A DNA stretch of 64,000 nt from Candidatus Heimdallarchaeota archaeon (GTDB taxonomy: Archaea > Asgardarchaeota > Heimdallarchaeia > Heimdallarchaeales > Kariarchaeaceae). How positions within the stretch are numbered: the first letter of the stretch is position 1; each line of letters opens with the position of its first letter. A model generated the notes under the pieces. The model did no database searches and was not told the DNA's origin. It saw only the letters and a list, made by a program, of their open reading frames with translations. Made by a program: the position numbers and the translations under genes. This document shows positions 37,867 to 46,665 of this stretch, piece after piece. Location of the stretch: positions 62,001 to 126,000 of the forward strand of contig JADCLS010000004.1 of the NCBI GenBank assembly GCA_026702845.1, read 5' to 3'.

Positions 37867-38358
37867 TTATGAACTAAGAGTAATAGTTTCTACTCCAGTT
37901 GATTCAGACCAAGAATAGGAAATACCTGTTGAAGCAGAAGAAGAAATCAAAGTTCCAGAAAAATTGATACCATTTAATCCTGTAGCATCATGAACAAAAC
38001 CTAGAGTATAATTCCCATATTCATTATTATCTGCTTGTGCATACAGATAGGCAACATCATTGGCATCAACTCCTATCACTATAGTATATGGGGTATTACT
38101 AAACTCAGATTCTAGTTGCAATTTCATTGATATAATTATATCATTCGTTGTACCAACTGAGTTGCTCTGTAATGCCTGCCCTTGATTTATCATCTGTATC
38201 AACTTTTCACCTATTTCATCGATCACTTGCTGAAGGTTACTGTCTAGGTTAGTTGATTCAGCAAGGGTAGTAAAATCATTAAAGGAAACAGAAAAGAAGC
38301 CAAACATCAGAATACCTATGGCGAATGTTGATATGTACATTATTTCTTCTGAGGGCAT
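37867..38358 (-). CDS. Pilin-like / FlaF-like small anchored protein
   Basis: This 163-residue protein has a short polar N-terminus (MPSEEIM), one hydrophobic helix (about 8-26) and a beta-rich outer domain rich in Asn, Gly and Ser. This topology is that of archaeal FlaF/FlaG-like or minor pilin proteins. A canonical class III cleavage site (basic residue and small residue before the helix) is not evident. It lies 106 bp downstream of another pilin-like gene on the same strand, with which it may be co-transcribed, and converges with the giant coiled-coil gene. It could be a minor pilin or a surface protein of other function. Confidence 0.55.
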   Translation of the reverse strand: MPSEEIMYISTFAIGILMFGFFSVSFNDFTTLAESTNLDSNLQQVIDEIGEKLIQMINQGQALQSNSVGTTNDIIISMKLQLESEFSNTPYTIVIGVDANDVAYLYAQADNNEYGNYTLGFVHDATGLNGINFSGTLISSSASTGISYSWSESTGVETITLSS

Positions 38359-38464
38359 TTATTAACACCAAATTGGGAGAGCAGTAACTCCTAACAAACA
38401 AATATATTTACTCACAGTATATGAACTCTTTTGGTATTCCATTGAATATCGTCTTAATTTTTTA

Positions 38465-39355
38465 CTAGAACTTTATACTAATATGATGTGTAATGAATCT
38501 CAGGTATACATTGATTTTGCCTTCTAAATCTGGTTGAGAGTTTTCTGGAACTTCATGAGTTAATGGTATTTCAATCCGATTTGCACTTCCTGGTAACTCT
38601 GTCTCAATTCTCATAATAAAATAATTGTTGTCACCATTTATTGCAGTTGCACTGGTAGTTGTGCTATTTAATGTGTGATATTCGAGTGTAACGCCTTGGT
38701 AATGTCCAGATTTTATGGTGTTTAGGGGGAAATCTAGAACAATAAGCTGGATGGTAATTACCATCTCAAGACTAAGATCCAATATTTCTTTTTCAGTTGA
38801 CATTAACCCTCGGTATGAAAGAGAGGTATTTACTTGATAATCATATCCTCTGCTCTGATTCAAAATCACCCATGGATAGATCCCCTGATATGAATTATTG
38901 AGAAAGAATATGTTTTGGCTTCCTGTTCCCTCTAAATACTGATGTGAGTACTGTTGAAGAGTATCCTCTTTAATTTCTTGGGAAACAATCAATCGATTGT
39001 GCGGTACATAATATACGCCTCTGGTTACAGTACTCCCAGAAGCATTTTGATATTCATTGAGATAAATTGTTGAAAATGCTGATGAATCTCCGATCAATAC
39101 ACCCGTTGATCCAATTTCAATATTTTTTGTAATAGAGCTCCCCTCTCCGCTAGAAATCAATCTCTTAATTTCATCATCTAGAGAATTCAATGCACTTCCT
39201 GCATTGATCATATTGATATTATCATCTAATTCATTTACTTGTGGATATATTATCCCAATAGCGACACCAATCGCTGCGATAAAAAGGGCCATTAGAAACA
39301 CTGCAGATAGTACTGGAGACAAAGCTCTTCTAGACCTTAATATCTTCTTCAGCAT
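38465..39355 (-). CDS. Archaeal prepilin-like protein
   Basis: From the ATG at 39355 the product is 296 residues. It begins MLKKILRSRRALSPVLSAVFL, which has the basic stretch, small residue and hydrophobic helix expected of archaeal prepilins processed by a PibD/EppA-type peptidase, with likely cleavage near RRA/LSPVLS. A helix with IGVAIGIIYPQV is followed by a polar, beta-rich domain. Longer starts upstream (39364 or 39397) would put extra residues before the basic stretch and are less likely. No prepilin peptidase gene is in the window. The TadA/TadC-like assembly genes at 354-2883 are the only visible machinery that could export it. Confidence 0.65.
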   Translation of the reverse strand: MLKKILRSRRALSPVLSAVFLMALFIAAIGVAIGIIYPQVNELDDNINMINAGSALNSLDDEIKRLISSGEGSSITKNIEIGSTGVLIGDSSAFSTIYLNEYQNASGSTVTRGVYYVPHNRLIVSQEIKEDTLQQYSHQYLEGTGSQNIFFLNNSYQGIYPWVILNQSRGYDYQVNTSLSYRGLMSTEKEILDLSLEMVITIQLIVLDFPLNTIKSGHYQGVTLEYHTLNSTTTSATAINGDNNYFIMRIETELPGSANRIEIPLTHEVPENSQPDLEGKINVYLRFITHHISIKF

Positions 39356-39468
39356 GATTACCATGTTTATTGAATTATGATATAAGTAATTACTCACGAC
39401 TCTAAGATTAATTGATGAATTTTGAGTTCAAAATAATTAATATTTACTTCGTTAAAAATAACAAGTAA

Positions 39469-39476
39469 TTTATAAA
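39469..39476 (+). promoter_or_regulatory. TATA-like box for the first phosphohexomutase gene
   Basis: TTTATAAA ends 19 nt before the ATG at 39496 and fits a leaderless transcript. The region 39356-39495 is a divergent promoter region shared with the prepilin-like gene. Confidence 0.45.
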
Positions 39477-39495
39477 ATTAGTAAATTGCCAATCT

Positions 39496-40851
39496 ATGTC
39501 ACACATTTTCAGAGCTTATGACGTACGTGGGATTTTCGGCGAGGATTTGAGTGTAGAGACTATGCTCAACATAGGTAGAGCATTTGGTACTTACATGAAA
39601 CAAAGAAGTCATCACCGGGTTACTGTGGGTGGAGATATTCGTGCCTCGACGTCTCTTCTACTGAAAAGCTTGGTTTCAGGAATTGCATCCACAGGAGTAC
39701 ATTGTGATCTTATAGAACGAAGTCCCTTGGGTGTAACCTTATTTAATTCCTTTAAAAATAAATATGGAGCATCAGCTTTCATTACTGCGTCTCACCTGCC
39801 TCCAGAATGGAATGGGGTGAAGTTCTATTGGGGTCCTGGTATTGGTTTCTCACCAGAAGAAAACAAGGAAGTACAGGATATTTTTGAGAATAAATCGTTC
39901 AGGACTGTAGGTGCATTTGATGTGGGTACAATCACTGAATTGAGTGAATATAATGAACAATTCATTGAATATTTGAAGACAAAATTCACTTACGAGGAAC
40001 AATTTAAAGTTGCAGTAGATTGTGGAAATGGAGCTACATCACTCATTGCAGTAAAAATGTTTGAAGATCTAGGATTTGAGGTAATCTCACTTTTTGATGA
40101 TCCAGATCCCAGATTCCCCAATCGATCTTCCGAACCCACTGAGGAGAGCCTACAACAACTTGCAGATATGGTTAAAAACAGTGATGTTGATTTTGGTGTG
40201 GGATTTGATGGAGATGGAGACCGTGCAGTATTTGTTGATGAGAATGGTACGGTAATATCATCAGATGCCTTTGGAATCATCGTTGCTGAGTATTTGTTAA
40301 AAACTCGTGACAATAATCGAGTTATCATTAATATGGAGTGTTCACAAGCCATGGAGGATCATTTAAAAAGTAAAGGTGCTGAGGTATTCCGGATTCGAGT
40401 TGGTCATTCTTTCCTCTCACTCGAAGCCAAGGAAAATGATGCCATATGGGGCGTAGAGAATTCAGGCCATGCAATTATGCCTGAGGTGTTCCTTTTTGAT
40501 GATGCTTTGATCCTCCCTTTGGTATTTGCCAAAGCTCTGGAGTATGAGAAAAAGACAGTTTCTGAATTAACTGAGCAGGTTGAATTACCAATTAAGAAAC
40601 GTTTTGACATAAAGTGTTCAGATGATACAAAATTCGATGTTATAAAAGAAATTGCCAGTTTCTTCAAATCTGAACCTGGAGAAGTAAATGATCTTGATGG
40701 GGTTGCTCTGACAACTGACAATGGTAGAATTCTCGTAAGAGTTTCCAATACTTCACCAAAAATTCGAGCAACTATCGAATCCATGTCTGAAGATGGATTC
40801 AATAGGATCCGAGATCAATACATAGAAAAAATAAAATCCTTTGTGAACTAA
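39496..40851 (+). CDS. Phosphomannomutase/phosphoglucomutase family enzyme
   Basis: This 451-residue alpha-D-phosphohexomutase interconverts hexose 1- and 6-phosphates. It has the N-terminal FRAYDVRGIFGEDL, the phosphoserine loop ITASHLPP (Ser99), the Mg-binding loop DGDGDR (238-243), the sugar-recognition loop WGVENSGH and the phosphate-binding end RVSNTSPKIR. These features match PMM/PGM (ManB/AlgC-type) enzymes, which supply mannose 1-phosphate for glycans. A second paralogue follows 56 bp downstream, suggesting that the two act on related sugar phosphates. Exact specificity is not readable. Confidence 0.93.
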   Translation: MSHIFRAYDVRGIFGEDLSVETMLNIGRAFGTYMKQRSHHRVTVGGDIRASTSLLLKSLVSGIASTGVHCDLIERSPLGVTLFNSFKNKYGASAFITASHLPPEWNGVKFYWGPGIGFSPEENKEVQDIFENKSFRTVGAFDVGTITELSEYNEQFIEYLKTKFTYEEQFKVAVDCGNGATSLIAVKMFEDLGFEVISLFDDPDPRFPNRSSEPTEESLQQLADMVKNSDVDFGVGFDGDGDRAVFVDENGTVISSDAFGIIVAEYLLKTRDNNRVIINMECSQAMEDHLKSKGAEVFRIRVGHSFLSLEAKENDAIWGVENSGHAIMPEVFLFDDALILPLVFAKALEYEKKTVSELTEQVELPIKKRFDIKCSDDTKFDVIKEIASFFKSEPGEVNDLDGVALTTDNGRILVRVSNTSPKIRATIESMSEDGFNRIRDQYIEKIKSFVN

Positions 40852-40907
40852 GCTAAATTCGATCAGATCATCAAAATCTTATTCAAATCAAACTGTTTGC
40901 AATCATT

Positions 40908-42362
40908 ATGGAACCATTACTCTTCAGAACATCTGGCATTAGAGGACGAGTGAATGAGGTTATCAATCCTGAGTTGGCAATACGTGTGGGTAGAGCCTTT
41001 GCCAAATGGCTACGGAGTACCTATTCAGTAAATCATCCAGAGGTCTATATTGGATTTGATACAAGAAGAAACAGTTCAATCATTGCAGATTGTTTAACTG
41101 CTGCACTTGTAAGCTCTGGTGTACATATCCGACGATTCAGAGAACCCGTTCCTACTCCACTGGTGATCCATGCAACAGTTAACAATGAGGTTCATGGAGG
41201 AATAATGGTAACTGGTTCTCATTTGGCAGCAGAAGATAATGGCATTATTCTTTTTGATCATCAAGGTAACTACTACAAGGGACTAATGGAAGATACTGAT
41301 GAGGAGTATGTTGATTGGAAAGATTTTGGTAAAATAGAGTCAGTGAGTTTAGAAATAGGAGATTATCTTGTATTTCTATCTGATCTTGCCGAGAAACTGG
41401 AAATCAAACAAGAAGATATTCGGATTCTACTCGATCCAGCCCATGGACCCATGAAGGATTACGTGATGATGGCAGCAACCAAGTTGACTGACAATATTGA
41501 ATTTATCAATGAGATCTTTGATGATACTTTTCCAGGTAGGGATTCTGAACCTACACCAGATAATCTGAAGAAGACCCAGGCATATTTGAAAGACCAGGGG
41601 TTTGAATTTGCCATCTGTACGGATATGGATGGTGACCGCGTGATATTCATAACTAAATCCGGGAGAATAATAACAGGGGATTATCTAGGAGCAATACTCG
41701 CAAATATATTCTGGCAGGAAGATCCTGAACAGGCTATAGTAGCTCCTATTAATACATCAGGTATCATTGAAGTGGCATCCAAACTAAACAATGGCAAAGT
41801 TCATTATTGTAAGGTTGGGCCTCCCAGTATTATCGAGGCCATTCGAGATATTAATGCAAAATTCGGATTTGAGGAAACTGGAAAATACATGTTCTCTGAG
41901 ATCGCTATCTGGCCCGATGCAGCAGTAACAACCTTATTCCTGGCATCTTATATGCAACGAAGAAATAAAACCCTCGATGAGCTCCTAGATGAGTTGCCCA
42001 CCTTAATTTCTTTGAAGATAAAGATTGCAGCATCACGGGATAAGAGCGGTGCCATGATGGATTTGCTTTTAGCAAAAACAGGAGATATACATTCTTTACA
42101 AGAATTCATTGATAGGGTTAACGAAACCTTTTCTCTATCTATTAATTTAGATGAATTCTCAATAATTAAGACCTATAAATTGGTAACACTTCACACCATG
42201 GATGGTTATAGGATGAATTTAGAAAATGATTCGTATATTATGATCCGGCCTTCAGGTACTGAGAATTATGTAAGAATCTTTTGCGAACATCCTTCCGAGC
42301 AAGGGGTTAAAGAACTGGTGGAAATGGGCAGAATGGTGGTTAATGCCATTCTCTCATTATAG
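40908..42362 (+). CDS. Second phosphohexomutase paralogue, divergent
   Basis: This 484-residue paralogue of the preceding enzyme starts LLFRTSGIRGRVNEVI. Its catalytic loop is VTGSHLAAEDNG (Ser104), the metal loop is TDMDGDRV (the three Asp ligands are kept, with Met in place of one Gly), the sugar loop reads FGFEETGKYMF instead of GEESGH, and the phosphate-binding loop is RPSGTENYVRI. RPSGTE is typical of GlmM/AGM-like members, so it may be a phosphoglucosamine or phosphoacetylglucosamine mutase, while the upstream gene has the PMM/PGM RxSNTSP type. All residues needed for catalysis seem present. Confidence 0.88.
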   Translation: MEPLLFRTSGIRGRVNEVINPELAIRVGRAFAKWLRSTYSVNHPEVYIGFDTRRNSSIIADCLTAALVSSGVHIRRFREPVPTPLVIHATVNNEVHGGIMVTGSHLAAEDNGIILFDHQGNYYKGLMEDTDEEYVDWKDFGKIESVSLEIGDYLVFLSDLAEKLEIKQEDIRILLDPAHGPMKDYVMMAATKLTDNIEFINEIFDDTFPGRDSEPTPDNLKKTQAYLKDQGFEFAICTDMDGDRVIFITKSGRIITGDYLGAILANIFWQEDPEQAIVAPINTSGIIEVASKLNNGKVHYCKVGPPSIIEAIRDINAKFGFEETGKYMFSEIAIWPDAAVTTLFLASYMQRRNKTLDELLDELPTLISLKIKIAASRDKSGAMMDLLLAKTGDIHSLQEFIDRVNETFSLSINLDEFSIIKTYKLVTLHTMDGYRMNLENDSYIMIRPSGTENYVRIFCEHPSEQGVKELVEMGRMVVNAILSL

Positions 42363-42398
42363 TATACAGCGTAAATATTTATTAACATTAATTCAGTC

Positions 42399-42929
42399 AT
42401 GATTGATATGGAGTTTAGGAAACTAAAAAGAGATGAAATTGTTAAAGTGCATGAGATTAATCGAACTGAGACTATTGATGGAATATATTATTTTCGAGAG
42501 GGTAGGTTGGAGTTAGAAGACGAAGATTTTGATGTACCTGAATGGACAGTGGAGAAGAAAGACAGTTTTGTCATTGATATTCAGAAATTATTTGATCGGG
42601 GTGGTTCTGTCTTTGGTGCGTTCGAAAATGATACACTCGTAGGAATGAGCACCATAGACAATAGATTTTTAGGTGAAGAATATGATCTTATGAATTTAAG
42701 TCATCTATGGGTATCTGATGGTTACCGAAAAAAGGGGGTAGCATCAACCTTGATTGATAGAGTAATTGAAGTGGCAAAATCTAAAGGTGCGAAAGGATTG
42801 TATGTATCTGCAACAGAGTCTAAAAATACAGTTCATTTTTACATGAATAGAGGATTCAATCTTACCAAACCAGATAAGATCCTGTATGAAAAGGAACCTA
42901 AGGATATCCATATGGCTATGAGATTTTAA
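42399..42929 (+). CDS. GNAT family N-acetyltransferase
   Basis: This 176-residue protein has the GNAT fold: an N-terminal strand and helix region (FRKLKRDEIVKVHEIN), a central strand SHLWVSDGYRKKGVASTLID with the acetyl-CoA pyrophosphate loop (R/Q-x-x-G/A variant RKKGVA), then LYVSATESKNTVHFYMNRGF. The acceptor is unknown; small molecules or protein termini are both possible. An AT-rich TATA-like stretch (about 42372-42381) lies 18-27 nt upstream of the first ATG. An in-frame ATG at 42408 is an alternative start. Confidence 0.9.
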   Translation: MIDMEFRKLKRDEIVKVHEINRTETIDGIYYFREGRLELEDEDFDVPEWTVEKKDSFVIDIQKLFDRGGSVFGAFENDTLVGMSTIDNRFLGEEYDLMNLSHLWVSDGYRKKGVASTLIDRVIEVAKSKGAKGLYVSATESKNTVHFYMNRGFNLTKPDKILYEKEPKDIHMAMRF

Positions 42930-42977
42930 CTGATTTTCTCTAAAATTCTTTTTATTAAGGATCTCATTTGTACATTT

Positions 42978-43289
42978 ATGATTAAAATTCTAGTAATAGA
43001 AACTACTAGCGATTCCAGGGATTTACTTGAAGAAATTGCTCGTACTCTGCTTGAGAATAAATTGATAGCTTGTGCACAAATTGAACCAATACATTCAATG
43101 TACTGGTGGAATGATGGAATAACTGAGGATAATGAATTTAGACTGACAGTAAAACTCCTAGAAGAAAATAAACAACCAGTGATATTGAATATTACCTCAA
43201 ATCACAATTATGAGGTTCCAGAATTGCTTATCTCAGTCAAAGAAACATATATACAATATTACTCTTGGGTAGAAAAAAACTCAAAATGA
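42978..43289 (+). CDS. cutA: CutA1 family protein
   Basis: This 103-residue protein shows the CutA pattern: LIACAQIEPIHSMYWWNDGI and the EVPELLIS segment near the C-terminus. CutA1 forms very stable trimers with a PII-like fold and has been linked to divalent metal tolerance in bacteria; its role in archaea is unsettled. The length is typical. It stands in its own unit 48 bp after the acetyltransferase gene, with an AT-rich TATA-like stretch about 25 nt upstream. Confidence 0.9.
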   Translation: MIKILVIETTSDSRDLLEEIARTLLENKLIACAQIEPIHSMYWWNDGITEDNEFRLTVKLLEENKQPVILNITSNHNYEVPELLISVKETYIQYYSWVEKNSK

Positions 43290-43308
43290 TCTCAATTGTA
43301 TCCATCAA

Positions 43309-43797
43309 TCAGAATTGAGCATTTTTCTTATTGAAATATTTTCTCTCTAGTTTATAGATGAAAAATGTTATGATAGACATGATCCCAATCGATCCTGCAA
43401 AAATAACTGGAAAATATTCTGAATCCTTCCACCAGAAGTATTCTGAACTAATATTAATGGAATAGTAGAATCCATTTACATTCTCTGTATTGTAATCTGA
43501 TATGCTCAGTTTAAATTCACCATCCTCCGCCAATGTAAAAGTTTCTAATGTAAAATTTGTTGATATCAATTCATCAACAAGTAATGTTGAACTGGGGGCA
43601 TTTAGGTTAAATGAATACTTGTAACCATCTTCTACCTTGAATTCAATCTTGATGTCATCACCCTCTGATAGTGTAATATAATAAGTCAGAAAATCATGTT
43701 TTTCAATTGTACCCGAAAACTCAGTACCTCTCACAGGAACTGAAGAAAATAATAGGAAAAAGAATATGATTGAATACAAGACAGGTGAGAATTTCAT
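43309..43797 (-). CDS. Small type I membrane protein with GOLD/p24-like layout
   Basis: This 162-residue protein starts at ATG 43797, which has a TATA-like box 23 nt upstream; the TTG at 43800 is unlikely. It has a signal peptide (1-24), a beta-rich outer domain of about 95 residues, a membrane helix (about 129-148) and a basic cytoplasmic tail (KLERKYFNKK). The alternating strand pattern (DIKIEFKVEDGYKYSFNLNAPS, DGEFKLSIS) and size recall PPC or GOLD beta-sandwich domains. No signature residue proves this, and no tail sorting motif like KKxx at the end is present. It overlaps no neighbour. Confidence 0.6.
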   Translation of the reverse strand: MKFSPVLYSIIFFFLLFSSVPVRGTEFSGTIEKHDFLTYYITLSEGDDIKIEFKVEDGYKYSFNLNAPSSTLLVDELISTNFTLETFTLAEDGEFKLSISDYNTENVNGFYYSINISSEYFWWKDSEYFPVIFAGSIGIMSIITFFIYKLERKYFNKKNAQF

Positions 43798-43820
43798 CAA
43801 TCACTTCTCAGAAAATTCAA

Positions 43821-43828
43821 TTTATATT
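43821..43828 (-). promoter_or_regulatory. TATA-like box for the 162-aa membrane protein gene
   Basis: Minus-strand AATATAAA ends 23 nt before the ATG at 43797 and supports that start codon. Confidence 0.35.
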
Positions 43829-44024
43829 TTTGGTGTAAAATAAGTAGTAAATTGAATGGTATAAAATTCTAACTCTCTATAATTAATTTCTTATAATTTC
43901 AGCTCTAAAGTATAATTTGATTAAATTCAATATTTACCAGATAAAAGTATCATCTATTTTGTAGAATATTTGTCTATTTTGGGATTGGATTTGTTGGTTA
44001 TTCATCTCCAAGTTTATTGAAACG

Positions 44025-44921
44025 TTATTTCCATTTCTGATAAATTCTACTGACCTCAATAATTGAAAATATTATTAGAAAATTATATCCAATAAAATGT
44101 AAAGATAGTGTATTAGTTATACTTCCTTCTGATATAGAGATATTACCAGCTGAATTTCTATCTAAGATTGCGATTTTTACCTTGGAATACACCTCATTAT
44201 TGGTGACAAGGTCAACATGAGATACATTTTCTACAAGTATATTATTTGCTCCATACAAAAACGAGGAATAATTTGGATCCAATTCATCTCCAGTTCCATA
44301 TATAGAGGTGTAGTTTACATCTCCTGCAACATGGATACCATTGTAGTAAAGTGAAGTGTTAAGCACATCAGCTCTGGATCCAATAGGGTCTTCAAGAATC
44401 CCTCCAGGTGATTGATCGCCATCATTGAGACCAATCATGAATTCTCTCTCTTCAACTAAGGAAGAGCTACAAAATGGAACATTCCATTCTGGGAAATAGT
44501 GATGACTTGACCCGAGTGTTACAAAATCATCAACAAGATTAGTACCATTTAGATATTTCATAAAATAGCGAGCAGTGTGTCCTCCCTGGCTGTATCCGAT
44601 AATATCAAGTTTATCTTGTGAGGTATTATTAAGAATTTCATCAACCCAGATTTGAATGGAATGAGCATTCTCCTTAATCTTGCTAACAGAACAATCTGTA
44701 GGATCATCAAAGGAATACGCGAAAAGGTTATTGGCATCCCAACCGTCAACTATGAGGCGTGCAATCATGGTATCCATCTGTGCTGCATTTCCGTTCCACC
44801 CATGTATTAAAAGTACTGGGTTGTAGTCATTCTCAGTCTCATTTTCAGCACTAACGGCAGGTGCTACTAGTAAATTGATTGTGAAAAAATAAATTATTAC
44901 TAGTCTGATTTTCCTTTTCAT
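44025..44921 (-). CDS. Secreted, membrane-anchored lipase (alpha/beta hydrolase)
   Basis: This 298-residue alpha/beta hydrolase resembles the class 2 lipases (LipA/EstA type). It has a signal peptide (1-25), the oxyanion region VLLIHGWNG (37-44) and the nucleophile elbow GYSQGG (Ser111). Asp and His candidates lie in the C-terminal half, with His in NVSHVDLV. A C-terminal membrane helix (about 272-290) with a basic end (YQKWK) should hold it on the outer face. The substrate may be an ester of a fatty acid or another lipid. It is an isolated gene, with 224 bp on the 3' side and 135 bp on the 5' side. Confidence 0.88.
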   Translation of the reverse strand: MKRKIRLVIIYFFTINLLVAPAVSAENETENDYNPVLLIHGWNGNAAQMDTMIARLIVDGWDANNLFAYSFDDPTDCSVSKIKENAHSIQIWVDEILNNTSQDKLDIIGYSQGGHTARYFMKYLNGTNLVDDFVTLGSSHHYFPEWNVPFCSSSLVEEREFMIGLNDGDQSPGGILEDPIGSRADVLNTSLYYNGIHVAGDVNYTSIYGTGDELDPNYSSFLYGANNILVENVSHVDLVTNNEVYSKVKIAILDRNSAGNISISEGSITNTLSLHFIGYNFLIIFSIIEVSRIYQKWK

Positions 44922-45056
44922 CCAAATCCCTAGTATTCTTCACAACTTAAGTTAATATTCTATTGATCTTGAAGAATTTAACATGTCAAGTTATGACTTT
45001 CAACTTTTTATTGGATAGTATGATTTTAAGAATTGCTAACCTCGTCAAAAATTAAA

Positions 45057-46313
45057 CTAACCAGTATTATTCTTAAAATTTTTAAATAATTCCAATGCAT
45101 ATCCTGTTTTAATTGTATTCTCCGAGATCATAATCTCTGCAATTTTGTTCGCTAAGTAAGGGGTGATCCCATCAATTGATGATGCTATATTATATGCATG
45201 TAATTTCATATGGCCTTTCTGGATCCCCTCATCACTCAAGGCACGTAGGGCTGCTACATTTTGTGCTAATCCGACACTGGCAACAAGCTCTGCAAGCTCG
45301 ATTGCTTTAGATATATCCATGATTTTGAGACAGATCTGGGCTGTAGGGTGTGCCTTTGTAGCTCCACCTACAATCCCTAGGGCTAGTGGCAGTTCAATAC
45401 TTCCACGCAAATTCCCATCCTCATCAATTGAATATTGAGTAAGTGATTTATATTTTCCATCCCTCACAGCAAAAGCATGTGCTCCTGCTTCAATTGCTCT
45501 CCAGTCATTTGCTGTGGCTAGAGTAATTGCAGAGATTGCATTCATTACACCCTTATTATGAGTCGCAGCTCTATAGGGGTCTGCTTCAGCAAATGCCCAC
45601 GCATTGACAATCGCTTTAACTATTTTTAATCCACCTAGTTGCTCTGCATCAAATGTAGCCGTGGCCCTCACTATCCGTTTATCTGCCAAATTGGATAGTA
45701 TTCTCAGATTTACCTTTCCCCCAGTTATTTCTTCAATAATTGGTGTGCATATTTCACTTATCGTGTTGACTGCATTTGCTCCCATAGCATCTAGAGTGTC
45801 AACATGAAGATGGACAATTATCTGTTTTCCGACTTCTGTTTCAATAATTCTTGTTTCTAGATCTATCAATCCCCCACCCAGCTTAACAAGTATCGAATCC
45901 TGTCTATTACCTAATTCTATTATCTCCTTTTTTCTTTCTTGAAGTCTTTGACATGCCTTTTCTGGATCTACTACATCTAGCACTTGAATTTGACCAATCA
46001 TTATTGATCCTGTATTAGTTGTGGAAAAACCACCGTATTTTCTGGTCATTTTTGCTGCATTTGAAGCCGCAGCCACCACACTAGCCTCCTCCACTGCCAT
46101 TGTAACAAGTTTATCTTTCCCATTGATTATAAAATTGGTGGCTACACCGATTGGAACCGTCATCACTCCAATTATGTTCTCAATTGTAACCGGGGGATCA
46201 GAAATTTGAAGTATATTGATATCATTTTCAGATAAGTTAACCATTTTTTTTATTGCAGATATTTTTTCTTGAGGATTCAATTTATGAAACCCTGGGAGCT
46301 CAGATGTGTACAT
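45057..46313 (-). CDS. Hydroxymethylglutaryl-CoA reductase, class II
   Basis: This enzyme converts HMG-CoA to mevalonate, the precursor for archaeal isoprenoid lipids, or runs the reverse direction in degradative members. The 418-residue protein has the class II catalytic set: Glu76 (VEEASVVAAAS), Lys253 (ATHNKGVMN), Asp269 (ANDWRA) and His371 (KGHMKLHAYN), and DAMGANAVN for NAD(P) binding. The Lys-Asp spacing of 16 equals that in the Pseudomonas mevalonii enzyme. There is no membrane anchor. Class II enzymes are common in bacteria and in some archaeal lineages, while most archaea use class I. Other mevalonate genes are not adjacent. Confidence 0.94.
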   Translation of the reverse strand: MYTSELPGFHKLNPQEKISAIKKMVNLSENDINILQISDPPVTIENIIGVMTVPIGVATNFIINGKDKLVTMAVEEASVVAAASNAAKMTRKYGGFSTTNTGSIMIGQIQVLDVVDPEKACQRLQERKKEIIELGNRQDSILVKLGGGLIDLETRIIETEVGKQIIVHLHVDTLDAMGANAVNTISEICTPIIEEITGGKVNLRILSNLADKRIVRATATFDAEQLGGLKIVKAIVNAWAFAEADPYRAATHNKGVMNAISAITLATANDWRAIEAGAHAFAVRDGKYKSLTQYSIDEDGNLRGSIELPLALGIVGGATKAHPTAQICLKIMDISKAIELAELVASVGLAQNVAALRALSDEGIQKGHMKLHAYNIASSIDGITPYLANKIAEIMISENTIKTGYALELFKNFKNNTG

Positions 46314-46665
46314 CTATAATTCATTCTCGACATGAAAATCATACTTAATAAAATTTCATTTCCTACATTATAATGATAAATTCTATCACTATATAGTAAC
46401 TAACTGAATACCTTTTGCATTATTATTTTGAGAATCCATCAACTTCACTAGGCCAAATTGAATTTATAATACAATTCTCGAAACTTGAAAAGAGGGAATA
46501 TACGTAGAGTAATCAACAAAAATAGTTATTGAGTTTGTTTCTCATTAATCCTATTCCAGCTATTGCTTATCCTATTGAGTAAATATTTTCTTCTTCTTGG
46601 AGAATTCATCTTGTAAATTGGAATTTTTTTTTCTATTTGAAATCCAATAATTGCTGTAAATTGCC
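46314..46665. other. Gene-free AT-rich spacer
   Basis: This 352-bp AT-rich stretch lies between HMG-CoA reductase and the zinc-ribbon coiled-coil gene. I see no tRNA, no strong hairpin and no convincing reading frame. A 27-codon basic minus-strand frame (46526-46609) and a run of nine T (near 46625) are the only points of note. The upstream part should hold the promoter of the HMG-CoA reductase gene. Confidence 0.6.

Noticed and set aside
40404..40802. Antisense frame opposite the first phosphohexomutase
   Set aside because: The sense strand carries all catalytic motifs of the enzyme; the opposite frame is a shadow.
45057..46313. Class I HMG-CoA reductase
   Set aside because: The spacing of catalytic residues and the VEEASVVAAAS context belong to class II.
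46526..46609. Basic 27-codon minus-strand frame
   Set aside because: It is very short, low in complexity and has no promoter or ribosome binding site; chance frame in AT-rich spacer.
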